64,000 nucleotides of DNA from Haloarchaeobius sp. HME9146 (lineage in GTDB: Archaea; Halobacteriota; Halobacteria; Halobacteriales; Natrialbaceae), in contig NZ_JAODVR010000002.1 in NCBI RefSeq assembly GCF_025399835.1, positions 248,001 through 312,000 of the forward strand, read 5' to 3'. Below are positions 42,824 to 52,010 of this stretch, one piece after another; positions within the stretch are counted from its first letter, which is position 1, and every line of letters begins with the position of its first letter. The translations under genes were made by a program, and so were the position numbers. Under the pieces are notes generated by a model that saw only the letters and a program-made list of their open reading frames with translations, had not been told where the DNA came from and did no database searches.

Positions 42824-43705
42824 CTACTCGCTCGACCACCACCGCCCGCGCTCGGGGAAGGTCACACGCGACCAGCCCGTCAGTGCCAGGCTGCACCGGC
42901 CCTCGTACCAGCTCTTCGCCGCCGCATGAATACGGACCACATCGCCTTCCGCGAACAGGGGTTGCTTCGCGCGCTTCCAGACCGTCACCTTCACCACGCC
43001 GCTCTCGTCCTCGACGAGGCCCACCTGTTGAATCTTCGATGACGACGGCTCCCACAGGGTCTGTACGCGACCCTCGATGCTCACCTCGCTACTGTTCACG
43101 TCTCCGACCGCCGAGATCGGCACGACCGTCCCGCGCCGCGTCCGTTCTGCTTCCATCACCGCCACCGCACTGCTCAGTCCGTCCTTCCCCGCGACCACGT
43201 GCTCGGCCAGTTCACGCGAGAGTGCCGCCCGCGACGACTTTCTGAACTCTCCATGGATGCGCGCCGCCTGCTGGTTGATGACTCCCAATTTCGATTTCGA
43301 CACCCGTTCTCTCGGGTCCGCTTTCGTCTTATCCAACCGCTCGTTCACACACGCCGCGCGCGCCTGGAAGTCTGCTCTCTTCGCGATGCTCCCTGTCGCA
43401 ACCGATTTCGAAGTTCTCGCCTCTCTGTCCGAGTGCTGTTCCCGGTCATACCGGGTTCTCGTCCGTTCGATCTCCCACTCCCGCGCTGCCAGCCGTTCCT
43501 CGGCCTCCAGCGTCAGCCCCCGTCTCTCCTCGTAGGTCACGTCGACCCGTGCCGCCCGCTCCTGTGCATACGTCGCCTGCAGTTCTGGGGTCTCCGCCCC
43601 CCACGCTCTCTCCGATTCCGCCGCCGTCCACGCGTCCAGCGCCGACTGTTCAGTTGCCAGTACCGTTTCCGTACCTTCTTTGCCGAGTGCGTTCTTGCTT
43701 GACAT
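42824..43705 (-). CDS. OB-fold single-stranded DNA-binding (RPA-like) protein
   Basis: 293 residues. The first 170 are helical, Glu/Arg-rich coiled coil; the last 110 form an OB fold with the strands VSIEGRVQTLW, VGLVEDESGVVKVTVW and DVVRIHAAAKSWYEGRCSL, as in archaeal RPA subunits. The ATG at 43705 begins MSSKNAL; the longer frame to 43786 is less likely. Many haloarchaeal plasmids carry such proteins near replication or transfer genes. It is divergent from the coupling-protein gene across the hairpin at 43799-43853, suggesting a role at an origin. Confidence 0.82.
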   Translation of the reverse strand: MSSKNALGKEGTETVLATEQSALDAWTAAESERAWGAETPELQATYAQERAARVDVTYEERRGLTLEAEERLAAREWEIERTRTRYDREQHSDREARTSKSVATGSIAKRADFQARAACVNERLDKTKADPRERVSKSKLGVINQQAARIHGEFRKSSRAALSRELAEHVVAGKDGLSSAVAVMEAERTRRGTVVPISAVGDVNSSEVSIEGRVQTLWEPSSSKIQQVGLVEDESGVVKVTVWKRAKQPLFAEGDVVRIHAAAKSWYEGRCSLALTGWSRVTFPERGRWWSSE

Positions 43706-43798
43706 TGGAGTACTCACTCCGAAGGCGTTCTCGCAACGCCCGACACCGCGATCTTGACCATCGCGGTTTTCATCGACACACAACACCGAGACTCGTCT

Positions 43799-43853
43799 CC
43801 GCGCGCCGCTTGCGCCTTCGCTCGTGCCCCTTGGGGGCGCGAGCGGCGCGCGG
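43799..43853. repeat. Strong GC-rich hairpin between divergent transfer genes
   Basis: The arms CCGCGCGCCGCT (43799-43810) and AGCGGCGCGCGG (43842-43853) are exact 12-base inverted repeats. Inside them a T-G pair and GCGCC/GGCGC extend the stem to 18, leaving a loop of about 19 bases (43817-43835). The hairpin lies about 95 bases from the OB-fold start and 280 from the ATPase start, so it is too far to be a simple terminator of either. It could be a nick site or replication origin. Confidence 0.55.
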
Positions 43854-44135
43854 GCTCAGGGGCAAAATTTCCAGCACGCGCGCCAGGCCCGGCCGTCGAC
43901 CGCGGCCAGTGGAGTTAGTCCACCGTGTCCGAGCACCGCAGGGCGCAGGACCGGGGGGCTAACCCGCTGGACCCGACGAGGGGAGCGGTCGACGGACGAG
44001 CTGGCCGGCGAGCGAGCGGGCCGCCTTACTGGAGGAATGAAAAAACGCGACAAAGAACCAATGCGTGCCACATGCTGACATAGCTCTTTATGCGGGTCTC
44101 ATGCGTCGATTCGCCAGCCAGACCGCGGCGACGAG
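43854..44135. other. GC-rich divergent spacer with promoter of the coupling-protein gene
   Basis: GC-rich at first, then AT-rich from about 44030. A TATA-like CTCTTTATGC is at about 44084-44093, roughly 45 bases before the ATG at 44136. No coding frame is convincing. With the hairpin it forms the likely control region of the element. Confidence 0.45.
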
Positions 44136-47100
44136 ATGTCACACCCACGCACACCCCCAGATACAGATAGCCTGCCCGTCACGGCCGACGACTCGCGCTC
44201 GTACGTTCGAATCCAGCCCACAGCCGAGGCGCTCGACGCAGAGACGGTCGTGGCGCAGTTCCGGCGGTTGCATCAGGTGCGACTCGAGTCTCAGAAAGAA
44301 TCGTTCCTCGACCGCTTCAGGGGAAGTCCGAGTCCGACACTCGAGGCCCTGCTCGTCAGCGATGGCGAGGAGACCACGTACTACGTGGGCGTCGACACAC
44401 AGGCGCTCGACGCCACGCGGCGCATCCTGCGGAGTCTCTTTCCCGATGGCTACGAATTTAGCTCGCAACAATGGGCACCGGACCGCGTCGTGCAGGATTC
44501 CAGAGCCCTCGCTGCGGTCGAGTACTGTGGCCGGGTCAGCCATCCGAAGGACTGGCAGACTCGCCTTACGAAATTCGAGTCGTTTCTGACCGACGCCACA
44601 GCGAGAGTCCCACTGGCCGGCATCGTCGAGGCGATGGCCGAGTCTCCACTGCCGATGGTGTACCAGATCCTGCTGCGTCCACGTGCGGACTGGTCGGGGC
44701 AACGCGCTGCCCGGGTCGAGAGCATCGAGAACCAGCACGACCACGTGAGCGACCAGCTCACGACCGCCCTGTTCGGGGCTCCGGACGAGGTGCTACTCAC
44801 CCAGGACGACGAGGAGCGTCTCGAAGAGCTCGCGTCGCGTGACTCACGGCGCTCGTTCGACGTGAACGCCCGGCTGGTCGTCGCAGGGAAGCGGCGTCAG
44901 GAACCAGCCGATGCACTCGCCCGGGAGCTCGCCGACGCGCTCAGTCACGTAAGCCACACCTGCTACGAGGTCACAGGACGAGTCAGGACTGGCTCGGCAG
45001 CCGAGAAGGTCCTGCAGGACGTACGCGATCGGACGCTGTACCAGCCGAAATACGGGCGTCTCAGCAAGATGCCGTGGCGTCGCCCCGAGAGTCCCGGGCT
45101 GGTCGTCGATGTCCACGAACTCGGGAGTTTCTGCCTGCTCGATGGGGCAGCCCTCACCGCAGATGGCACACGAAGCGTCGATGCCACACCGGGAGAACGT
45201 CGGTCGGTCCCCCAGCCGCCACAGACCGTGCTGGACCGGTATCGCGGAGCCGGACTCGCCCTGGGGAAGCCCCTGACCACGGACGGAACGGTTCATCCCG
45301 AACCGGTCGTCCTGCCTCCCGAACTCCAGCCCATGCACGTCGCCTGGTTCGGGAAGACAGGTTCGGGGAAGTCGACCGCGCTTACCACAGCGATGCTGGA
45401 GAACCACCGCGCCACCGACGGTGCGAGCATCCTCATCGACCCCAAGGGAGACGGGATGGCCACGGACTACCTGCGAGCGCACTTTGCGCGGTACGGCCAC
45501 CTCGAGAACGTGCTGTACTTCGACTGTTCACAGACCCTTCCCGCGTTCTCCTTCTTCGATATCCGCGACCAGCTCGCCGCGGGCGTGCCCCGGACCACTG
45601 CGGTCGAGGACAGCGTCGACCACTACCTCGAGATACTGGGTCAGGTCATGGGTGTCGAACGCTTCGAGCGGGCGGTCCGCTCTCCAGATATCATCCGCTA
45701 CCTCGTGAAGGCGCTGTACGACCCAGTGAGTGGCAGTGACGCCTACGCACACAGTGACCTCGAGACCGCGGTTCGCCAGCTTCACGAACGCCAGACTGCG
45801 CCCGCCGTGTCTGATGCCTCGCTTGAACAACTGCTCGCCGGCGTGGTCGCGAATAAGGCCCGGTCGTTCGACGAGATCATGCAGGGCGTCGCGAACCGCA
45901 TCGAGAAGATCCCCGTCGACCAGCGCCTGGCCAGAATCTTCAACCACGTCCCCGGGGAGGGCGATTCCCACTTCGACCTCGCAGACTACCTCGACGAGAA
46001 CGTCGTCATCATCCTCGACACGGGCTCGCTCCGCCCACAGGCTCAGCGCGTCCTCACGCTGGTCGTCCTCTCGAACCTCTGGACCGCCCTGCGTCGACGG
46101 GCGGCTCGCAGCGATGCGGACGAGCGCCCGCTGGTGAACCTCTACATCGAAGAAGCCGCGAGCGTCGCCATCTCTGACCTCCTGAAAGAACTGCTCGCCC
46201 AGGCCCGGGGCTTCGGCTGCTCGGTCACGCTCGCGATGCAGTTCCCCGGGCAGTTACGACGAGAGCGCGACGTCTACGACGAGATTCTGAACAACGTTTC
46301 GACAGTGGTCACGGGGAACGTTCCGAACGACAGGGACCTTGCCCGCCGGCTCGCGACCGACGACATGGACGCGACCGAGGTCGGGAACCGTCTTCGCGCC
46401 TTGCGACGCGGCCAGTGGCTGGTGAAGCTTCCCGCTGGATTCGGGTTGGCAGAACCACGGCCGTTCACAGTGGCGTCGTTACCGCCACCACTCGGGCATC
46501 CAGCAGGGACGAAACGCCGTCAGAAGGAACGGTGGTCGGTCGATGAGACACTCGTCTCGGTTCAAGAGCGCACATTGGCCGAAGCAGGGTTGGCCCTCGG
46601 GCAGGCAAGCACAACTTCAGACCCGGTCGATGAGCCTGCCCTCGATGCCCCAGACTCGGCCAGCGAAGGCGTCAGAGTCGATTCTGCACTTCCCTACACC
46701 AAACGGATGCCACCCACGGTTGCCTACGACCGGGGACTCCACGCCCTTCGCTGTCGGGAGTGTGGGAACCGGTACGACCCCAGTTCGATGGGGATGGTCC
46801 GGGCCATCGAGTGCTGTAGCTCACTCGCAGATACCGACCCTGACGACGTGCCGATCTGCGCGCTCAATCTGAAGCTCGCCGCTGCCGAGCGTGCTGCATC
46901 GCCACACTCAGACCGCCAGCTCATGTTCCTGCAGGCGGTGTACAACGCCCAGCAGCTTCGATACGATGCGCCAGAATACGACCTGCTCCACGACAGCATG
47001 ATTCGACTCCAGGAGTACGTCGGTATCGCCAGCGATGCCGTGCAGGACCTCATAGACGCCAACTTACTGACCCACGACACCGACCATCCGCACCGGCTGT

Positions 47101-47633
47101 TCACGGTGACCGTCGATGGTCGGAAGGCAATCGGCGAGAGCTATCGCGAAGGCGTCGACTACGGCCACGGGAAAGGCGACCTCGAAGAGTCCAGCCAGCA
47201 CGTCCTCGCGGTCGAGGTCGCCAGACGACATCTGGAACAGAACTACGTTGCAGACCCAGATTCGGCCGTGGTTCGGGTGCAACCGTACTACGACCTGGAC
47301 GAGAACCGTCGCCTGGACCTCGCAGGGCTGGATGCCGCGGGTGAAATCGTGGTCACGGTCGAGGTCGAACGCATCAACAACGACGTCCGTCGGGCAGTTC
47401 CCGCGGATTACGACAAGATGGCCGCGTGCGAGCCCGAAGAGGCTATCTGGGTCGTCATGACCCACGCAGGTGGGCACGAGGTCCTCGCCGCACTGAACGA
47501 CCCCCTCGAGGGCGAACCCCGCGTCGAGAAGACCTACAGTCCGAAGACCCCGCCCTACCAGTTCCGAATCGACACGCCAGGCATGACTGCCGTCTACCCG
47601 GCCGACTATCTGCGGGACCGGCTGTCTGACTGA
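44136..47633 (+). CDS. TraD/VirD4-like coupling ATPase with extra C-terminal domains
   Basis: 1165 residues. A long N-terminal region (about 1-390) precedes a P-loop ATPase domain: Walker A GKTGSGKST (about 406-414), SILIDPKGDG, Walker B LYIEEAASV (about 668-676) and VTLAMQFPGQL. This is the layout of VirD4/TraD/TraG coupling proteins and HerA-type pumps. Near residue 871 a zinc ribbon (CRECG with a later CC pair) follows. The C-terminus (about 1050-1100) has RRLDLAGLD then IVVTVEVERI, resembling a PD-(D/E)xK-type nuclease core. No membrane helix is evident in the N-terminus. It probably recruits and pumps DNA, with a built-in DNA-processing module. Confidence 0.82.
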   Translation: MSHPRTPPDTDSLPVTADDSRSYVRIQPTAEALDAETVVAQFRRLHQVRLESQKESFLDRFRGSPSPTLEALLVSDGEETTYYVGVDTQALDATRRILRSLFPDGYEFSSQQWAPDRVVQDSRALAAVEYCGRVSHPKDWQTRLTKFESFLTDATARVPLAGIVEAMAESPLPMVYQILLRPRADWSGQRAARVESIENQHDHVSDQLTTALFGAPDEVLLTQDDEERLEELASRDSRRSFDVNARLVVAGKRRQEPADALARELADALSHVSHTCYEVTGRVRTGSAAEKVLQDVRDRTLYQPKYGRLSKMPWRRPESPGLVVDVHELGSFCLLDGAALTADGTRSVDATPGERRSVPQPPQTVLDRYRGAGLALGKPLTTDGTVHPEPVVLPPELQPMHVAWFGKTGSGKSTALTTAMLENHRATDGASILIDPKGDGMATDYLRAHFARYGHLENVLYFDCSQTLPAFSFFDIRDQLAAGVPRTTAVEDSVDHYLEILGQVMGVERFERAVRSPDIIRYLVKALYDPVSGSDAYAHSDLETAVRQLHERQTAPAVSDASLEQLLAGVVANKARSFDEIMQGVANRIEKIPVDQRLARIFNHVPGEGDSHFDLADYLDENVVIILDTGSLRPQAQRVLTLVVLSNLWTALRRRAARSDADERPLVNLYIEEAASVAISDLLKELLAQARGFGCSVTLAMQFPGQLRRERDVYDEILNNVSTVVTGNVPNDRDLARRLATDDMDATEVGNRLRALRRGQWLVKLPAGFGLAEPRPFTVASLPPPLGHPAGTKRRQKERWSVDETLVSVQERTLAEAGLALGQASTTSDPVDEPALDAPDSASEGVRVDSALPYTKRMPPTVAYDRGLHALRCRECGNRYDPSSMGMVRAIECCSSLADTDPDDVPICALNLKLAAAERAASPHSDRQLMFLQAVYNAQQLRYDAPEYDLLHDSMIRLQEYVGIASDAVQDLIDANLLTHDTDHPHRLFTVTVDGRKAIGESYREGVDYGHGKGDLEESSQHVLAVEVARRHLEQNYVADPDSAVVRVQPYYDLDENRRLDLAGLDAAGEIVVTVEVERINNDVRRAVPADYDKMAACEPEEAIWVVMTHAGGHEVLAALNDPLEGEPRVEKTYSPKTPPYQFRIDTPGMTAVYPADYLRDRLSD

Positions 47634-48326
47634 CCACGCTTTCGGACATGTTTTTCAGAGTGGGTGAGTAGCGACTCGCGCCTGTAGCAGCGCGAAAACG
47701 TGGTCTGGACGATGCTCAGCGGATTCAGATTGGACTGCTGCTCCGCAAGGTGGCCTGTGGCGGTACTGCGAGAGCGGTTGGAAGGGTTCGATGACTGGAT
47801 GAACTGGGTAGTCGCGACTCTGGGTTCAGGGTCGTCTCGAGACGCCCGATATCGGGGGGTTGAACGGTTTCAATGCTGGCTTTCTAGCGTCGAAAGCGGT
47901 TGTTCTTCGGGGGTGAAATCGAGAGACGGAAACCGTGTCTGAAGATTTTCCCGGGGAATTCGCTGGTGTCTAGTTTGAATGGTTCTACGGATATCTAGCT
48001 CTACAGCTCTCAGTCCATCGAAGACAGCCGATTCCTGGTTTCTGCGACTGTCCCCGGATTTCGCCCTTTCAGCATATGCCCGTCCTAGTTCGAGCGTCAA
48101 TTCCCGCACAGGCCACTTTGCGGGGGTTCTCCCAGTCCTGAACGACCTGAGAATCGCAGAGACGACCTGTGGGGGCGATTCATCGGCCCAGACCTTTCAG
48201 GGAGGGGTCTGGGTCAGTGAATGCACGTCTCGATGCTGCCGGGGCCCAGAACTTGCTCGACAGATTGGTTCCTTCCTATAGAGGTCTCTCCCGGAGAACT
48301 ATGTCGAATGACTACGACGTCGAGAT
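47634..48326. other. Spacer between coupling-protein and UDG-like genes
   Basis: About 690 bases with a T5 tract (about 47650-47654) just after the coupling-protein gene, which may terminate it. One minus-strand frame (47870-48109) is a weak gene candidate and is listed separately. Several other open frames are Ser/Cys/Arg-rich shadows. The AT content is higher than in the genes around it. Confidence 0.35.
47870..48109 (-). CDS. Possible small protein, low confidence
   Basis: 79 residues from a GTG, helical N-terminal half with RELTLELGRAYAERAKS and a polar C-terminal half. Composition is more natural than that of the opposite strand, but I see no TATA or Shine-Dalgarno and recognise no family. 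Confidence 0.3.
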   Translation of the reverse strand: MRELTLELGRAYAERAKSGDSRRNQESAVFDGLRAVELDIRRTIQTRHQRIPRENLQTRFPSLDFTPEEQPLSTLESQH

Positions 48327-49289
48327 ATGACAACTGAGTGGATAGAACGAGTCCGACAGAACGCACTGGATGGTGGGGGAGCCTGTGCTGGATGTCCGGC
48401 CCATGAAGACGGCCGGTCGTGCCGTGTGAATCCTGGCCTGTTCGATCCCGATGGCGACGTGATGTTCGTCACCATCGAGCCCAGTCACCAGTTCGACTGG
48501 GATGACTACGACGACTGGGCCGAATACAACGATGAGATTACGGAGAAGTTCATGGACCAGTGGACTGGCGGGCCCATCCTGGAGAAACTGCTCGAGCCGA
48601 TTCCCGGTGTGGACATGACGTCCGTGTGGATGGCGGACGCGATCAAGTGCCCACCAGAAGGTGGTATCGACGACCAGGTCCGCAACGAGGAGTTCGCACA
48701 CTGCAAGTCATACCTTCAGGAAGAGATCGAGCAGGTCGACCCCGACGTGATTGTCGGCCTGGGAAAGAACGCCTGTCTTCGTACGCTGTCCGCGCTTGGA
48801 GAACCTCGAGACAGCCTCTCGGTAGCACGTGAATGCGGTCGCATCGTCGAGACGGACCCGCCCGTCGTGATTTCACCCCACTGGAGTTACGGTTGGCTGA
48901 GTCGACAGACGAGCGAGTCCTGGGGTCAGGGCTGGCTCTCTGAGCAACCACAGCTCGACGACTCGTACTCGCAGAACATGGAGGCCATCAGGGCATCCAT
49001 CGAAGCGGTCCGTGCCGAGGCTTCAGTTGCGGGGGATGCGAAGGCCAAAGAAGAGGAGATTACCGTCAGGGCGGATACCCACCGCGGCCGGGTCTGTAAA
49101 GCACTGTCTACCGAGGAGTGGATGGATAGCGAGGGCGTCGCGGACCAGACCAGATACAGGACGGGTGGAGCCTCGAGTGTGCTGTCTGACCTCTACCGGG
49201 CGGAGTACGTGATCCGTCGGACGTCACAGGGTGAAGGGAACTCCCAGTACGAGTATCGGTTGGTGGAGGGCGTCAGTGTGCAAGAATAG
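48327..49289 (+). CDS. Uracil-DNA-glycosylase-like protein fused to a winged helix
   Basis: 320 residues. The first 215 resemble the UDG superfamily: a Cys cluster CAGCPAHEDGRSC near residue 20, VMFVTIEPS, VWMADAIKCPPEG, and CKSYLQEEIEQVDPDVIVGLGKNAC. The usual GEAPG loop is replaced by TIEPS, so the substrate or activity may be altered. After a linker (about 225-245), residues 250-320 form a winged helix: VCKALSTEEWMDSEGVA and SSVLSDLYRAEYVIRR. UDG-like domains remove damaged bases or act as DNA-binding folds. Fusion to an HTH and location beside transfer genes suggest DNA surveillance or regulation. A start at 48327 is well placed. Confidence 0.75.
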   Translation: MTTEWIERVRQNALDGGGACAGCPAHEDGRSCRVNPGLFDPDGDVMFVTIEPSHQFDWDDYDDWAEYNDEITEKFMDQWTGGPILEKLLEPIPGVDMTSVWMADAIKCPPEGGIDDQVRNEEFAHCKSYLQEEIEQVDPDVIVGLGKNACLRTLSALGEPRDSLSVARECGRIVETDPPVVISPHWSYGWLSRQTSESWGQGWLSEQPQLDDSYSQNMEAIRASIEAVRAEASVAGDAKAKEEEITVRADTHRGRVCKALSTEEWMDSEGVADQTRYRTGGASSVLSDLYRAEYVIRRTSQGEGNSQYEYRLVEGVSVQE

Positions 49290-49380
49290 TGAAGACGCTC
49301 ATATCGATGGTATCCGATTACAGCGATTTCCCCCAACAGACAGCACCTATTTCTGTGAGTAAAAGTACCGGATTGACGAA

Positions 49381-50103
49381 CTACGCTTCAACCAACTGTT
49401 CAAGGCGTTCTTCTGCCTTGTCCCGGTCCTCTGGGTATCCGATATCGGACCGCCAGCCATCGATGCGAATCGCGTCGATGGTCCGCCCGCTCTGGATCAA
49501 GAGGTCGACCGCATCAGAGATTTCGTACTCGCCGCGGTTCGACGGCTGGACGAGATGGCAGGCGTGGAAAATGGCGGGGGTAAACGTATAGAACCCAGTC
49601 ATCACCAGATTCAACGGCGGGTCCTCTGGCTTCTCGATGACATCCGTGATCTCGCCGTACTGGTTCGTGTCGCACACGCCATAGCGACTTGCGTCTTCCC
49701 ACGGCACCTCTTCGACGAGGAAGGCCGCATCTGCACGGTCTTCTCGTTGCCGACGGACCACATCTTGTAGGTTGGCCTGGAAGATGTTGTCCCCGAGCAT
49801 CAGCATGAAGTCGTCGTCGATGTGCTCTTCCACGGTCAAGAGTGCGTGCGCTAGGCCATTCTGTTCGCGTTGGTGAGTGTAGGTGATGGGGATGCCCTCG
49901 AACTCATCGCCGTAGTGACTCACGATCTTCTCCTTCATGTAGCCAACGACGATGATGAACTCGTCTGCACCAAGCTCTTTGAGCTGTTCCAGACAGTGCG
50001 TGATAATCGGCTTACCTGCGACTTCCACCATCCCTTTCGGATTATCGTCGGTTAGCGGGCGGAGGCGTGTCCCCTTCCCAGCAGCTAGAACGACAGCTTT
50101 CAT
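49381..50103 (-). CDS. aglF: UTP-glucose-1-phosphate uridylyltransferase-like protein, AglF type
   Basis: 240 residues. MKAVVLAAGKGTRLRPLT is the nucleotidyltransferase signature; KPIITHC, MLGDNIF (metal-binding Asp) and EKPEDP follow as in sugar-phosphate nucleotidyltransferases. Length matches Haloferax volcanii AglF (243 residues), which makes UDP-glucose for S-layer N-glycosylation. The ATG at 50103 begins this signature; the extension to 50130 is unlikely. It is divergent from the epimerase gene. Related enzymes making dTDP- or GDP-sugars cannot be excluded. Confidence 0.85.
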   Translation of the reverse strand: MKAVVLAAGKGTRLRPLTDDNPKGMVEVAGKPIITHCLEQLKELGADEFIIVVGYMKEKIVSHYGDEFEGIPITYTHQREQNGLAHALLTVEEHIDDDFMLMLGDNIFQANLQDVVRRQREDRADAAFLVEEVPWEDASRYGVCDTNQYGEITDVIEKPEDPPLNLVMTGFYTFTPAIFHACHLVQPSNRGEYEISDAVDLLIQSGRTIDAIRIDGWRSDIGYPEDRDKAEERLEQLVEA

Positions 50104-50250
50104 ATCATATTTTCCACTTAACCAGAGCAAGATAGTATTTTTGGCTACCTTGAGGCGTGACGTGACACCGATTCACCAGATAGTAATCAGTCCCGACAGT
50201 TACGGAAAGAGAGCCAGTAGGCTTTAGTTACGTTTCGAGCCAGAAACAGT

Positions 50251-51168
50251 ATGGACGGAAAACGGGTCCTCGTCACAGGGGGAGCTGGCTTCATCGGTTC
50301 GAACCTCGCGAATCATCTCGCAGAATCGAACGACGTGATCGCACTCGACGACGGCTACCTCGGCAAACCGGAGAACCTGGACGACGCTGTCGAGTTCGTC
50401 GAGGCGAGCGTCCTCGACGACGACCTTCCAGTCGATGTAGACTTGGTGTTCCACCTTGCGGCGCTCTCCTCGTACGCGATGCACGAGGAGAACCCGCATC
50501 GGGGGGCTGAAGTGAACGTCGACGGGTTCGTGAACGTCGTCGAACAGGCACAGAAGGCAGGCTGTGACACCCTGGTGTACGCGTCGACCTCGTCGATCTA
50601 CGGGAACCGCACGGAGCCCTCCCCGGAAGACATGGACGTCGAAGCGCGGACAGGCTACGAAGCGTCGAAGCTCGCGCGAGAGCGCTACGCCGAGTACTAC
50701 TCGAACTTCTACGACATGTCCGCCGCAGGGATGCGGTTCTTCTCCGTCTACCAGGGCTACGGCGGCAGCGAGGAACACAAAGGCGAGTACGCGAACGTCA
50801 TCGCCCAGTTCGCCGACGATATGGCTAACGGCGAGTCACCTGTCTTGTATGATGATGGGACGCAGACTCGGGACTTCACCCACGTCGACGACATCGTGCA
50901 GGGACTGGTCGTGGCTGCTGAAGAGCGACTGGACGGAATCTTCAACCTCGGGACTGGCGAGAGCTATTCCTTCAACACCGTCGTGGAGATGCTGAACGAC
51001 GAACTCGGGACGAACATCGACCCGGAGTACGTCGAGAACCCGATTCCGGACGACGTGTACGTCCACGACACGATGGCTGATATCTCGAAGATTCGTGATG
51101 CGACCGGCTGGGAGCCCGGGATCACGTTCGAGGAAGGTATCGAACGCGTCTGCCAGCAGTATCAGTAA
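50251..51168 (+). CDS. NAD-dependent sugar-nucleotide epimerase (GalE-like extended SDR)
   Basis: 305 residues. TGGAGFIGSNL near the start is the NAD-binding Rossmann glycine motif, and YEASK (about residue 135) holds the catalytic Tyr and Lys. The layout (VDGFVNVVEQA, YASTSSIYG, RFFSVYQGYG, TRDFTHVDD) is that of UDP-glucose/UDP-galactose 4-epimerases and relatives. It opens the glycan locus together with the AglF-like enzyme, whose product UDP-glucose is its likely substrate. The exact sugar cannot be told from sequence. Confidence 0.88.
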   Translation: MDGKRVLVTGGAGFIGSNLANHLAESNDVIALDDGYLGKPENLDDAVEFVEASVLDDDLPVDVDLVFHLAALSSYAMHEENPHRGAEVNVDGFVNVVEQAQKAGCDTLVYASTSSIYGNRTEPSPEDMDVEARTGYEASKLARERYAEYYSNFYDMSAAGMRFFSVYQGYGGSEEHKGEYANVIAQFADDMANGESPVLYDDGTQTRDFTHVDDIVQGLVVAAEERLDGIFNLGTGESYSFNTVVEMLNDELGTNIDPEYVENPIPDDVYVHDTMADISKIRDATGWEPGITFEEGIERVCQQYQ

Positions 51169-51215
51169 GTGGCAATCCACTAGGGCGCAGACACGGAGCA
51201 GTTGCGGATTTGGAC

Positions 51216-51360
51216 GTGTGGAAGACCGGTTCGGGGTTCCACGTGCTCGCGATATTATTCTCAAGATGTTCTCCGTTGTCCGGTATTTCAGGGACTGTTG
51301 GTGTCCTCGGTGGACGCGGTCCAGCCTGTCGCCTGGTAATGCCGTCGACCGCCGTTCGAG
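51216..51360. repeat. Diverged repeat copy 1
   Basis: About 145 bases matching copy 2 (52011-52156) almost without gaps. Shared parts include CACGTGxTCGCGA, GTTGGTGTCC and a run ending in GCCGTCGACCGCCGTTCGAG. Read on the minus strand both copies open with LERRSTAL and then diverge; in copy 1 the later similarity continues only in another frame, so it is probably a decayed coding fragment. Confidence 0.55.
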
Positions 51361-51477
51361 GAAACGGTGGAACAATCTGTGAGCCGTTTGTAAAAATTGA
51401 CAAATATTGGTAATAAACAGGTGAGTTGAGCAGAACCCACTCGCGTTCACTACCAGTTTTGGTGTGCACTACGATCT

Positions 51478-51547
51478 GCTGCACATCACGAATGTGCTGC
51501 ACAGCAAATCGGCATACACAATGGGGTTATTCCGAATGTGCAGCACA
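51478..51547. promoter_or_regulatory. Three TGTGCWGCACA palindromes
   Basis: Exact palindromes around one base at 51493-51503 (TGTGCTGCACA) and 51537-51547 (TGTGCAGCACA), 44 bases apart, with a partial copy TGCTGCACA at 51478-51486. They are followed by TTTAACTTG and, 50 bases on, CTTATATA. This is an operator-like array without a visible downstream gene. Confidence 0.45.
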
Positions 51548-52010
51548 CCTTTAACTTGCCCAAGAAACTCAGCACAGTACTCCATCGAAGGTCCTTATAT
51601 ACTGGCCCGAATCACCGTCGGAAACAGTCGGGCGAATTTTCGAGGACTTCTCGCACTGTAAATCTGACATAGGCGTCGATTCTGCTGCCAGGTCAGGGCG
51701 TGATCCAGTTTGAAAAAAGAACTGGAGACGGTGTCGGCGAAGGTCGCTTGCTTGCCGTTGCTCGGCATTGGGAAGTGTACGTCGACAATGTCAGCGTCGA
51801 GGATGGGACCGTCCTCGAGATGTTCACCGAACAGGCGACCATCAGGCTCGAGACGATCCTCGTCGGGCGCGTCGGGGCGATGCTGGAGGACTTCGAGACC
51901 CAGCACATCGTCATCACGTACATCTCGAAGGCGTAGACGGCTGCTACACCAACGCTCGGGTTTTCATCGCCGTGAACTTCAGCGCCGGCTGCCGACTCAG
52001 CAGCGCCCGG

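Noticed and set aside
47979-48281. 100-codon plus frame in the spacer before the UDG-like gene
   Set aside because: Ser/Cys/Arg-rich composition and no start context. The weak minus-strand candidate at 47870-48109 is better but also doubtful.
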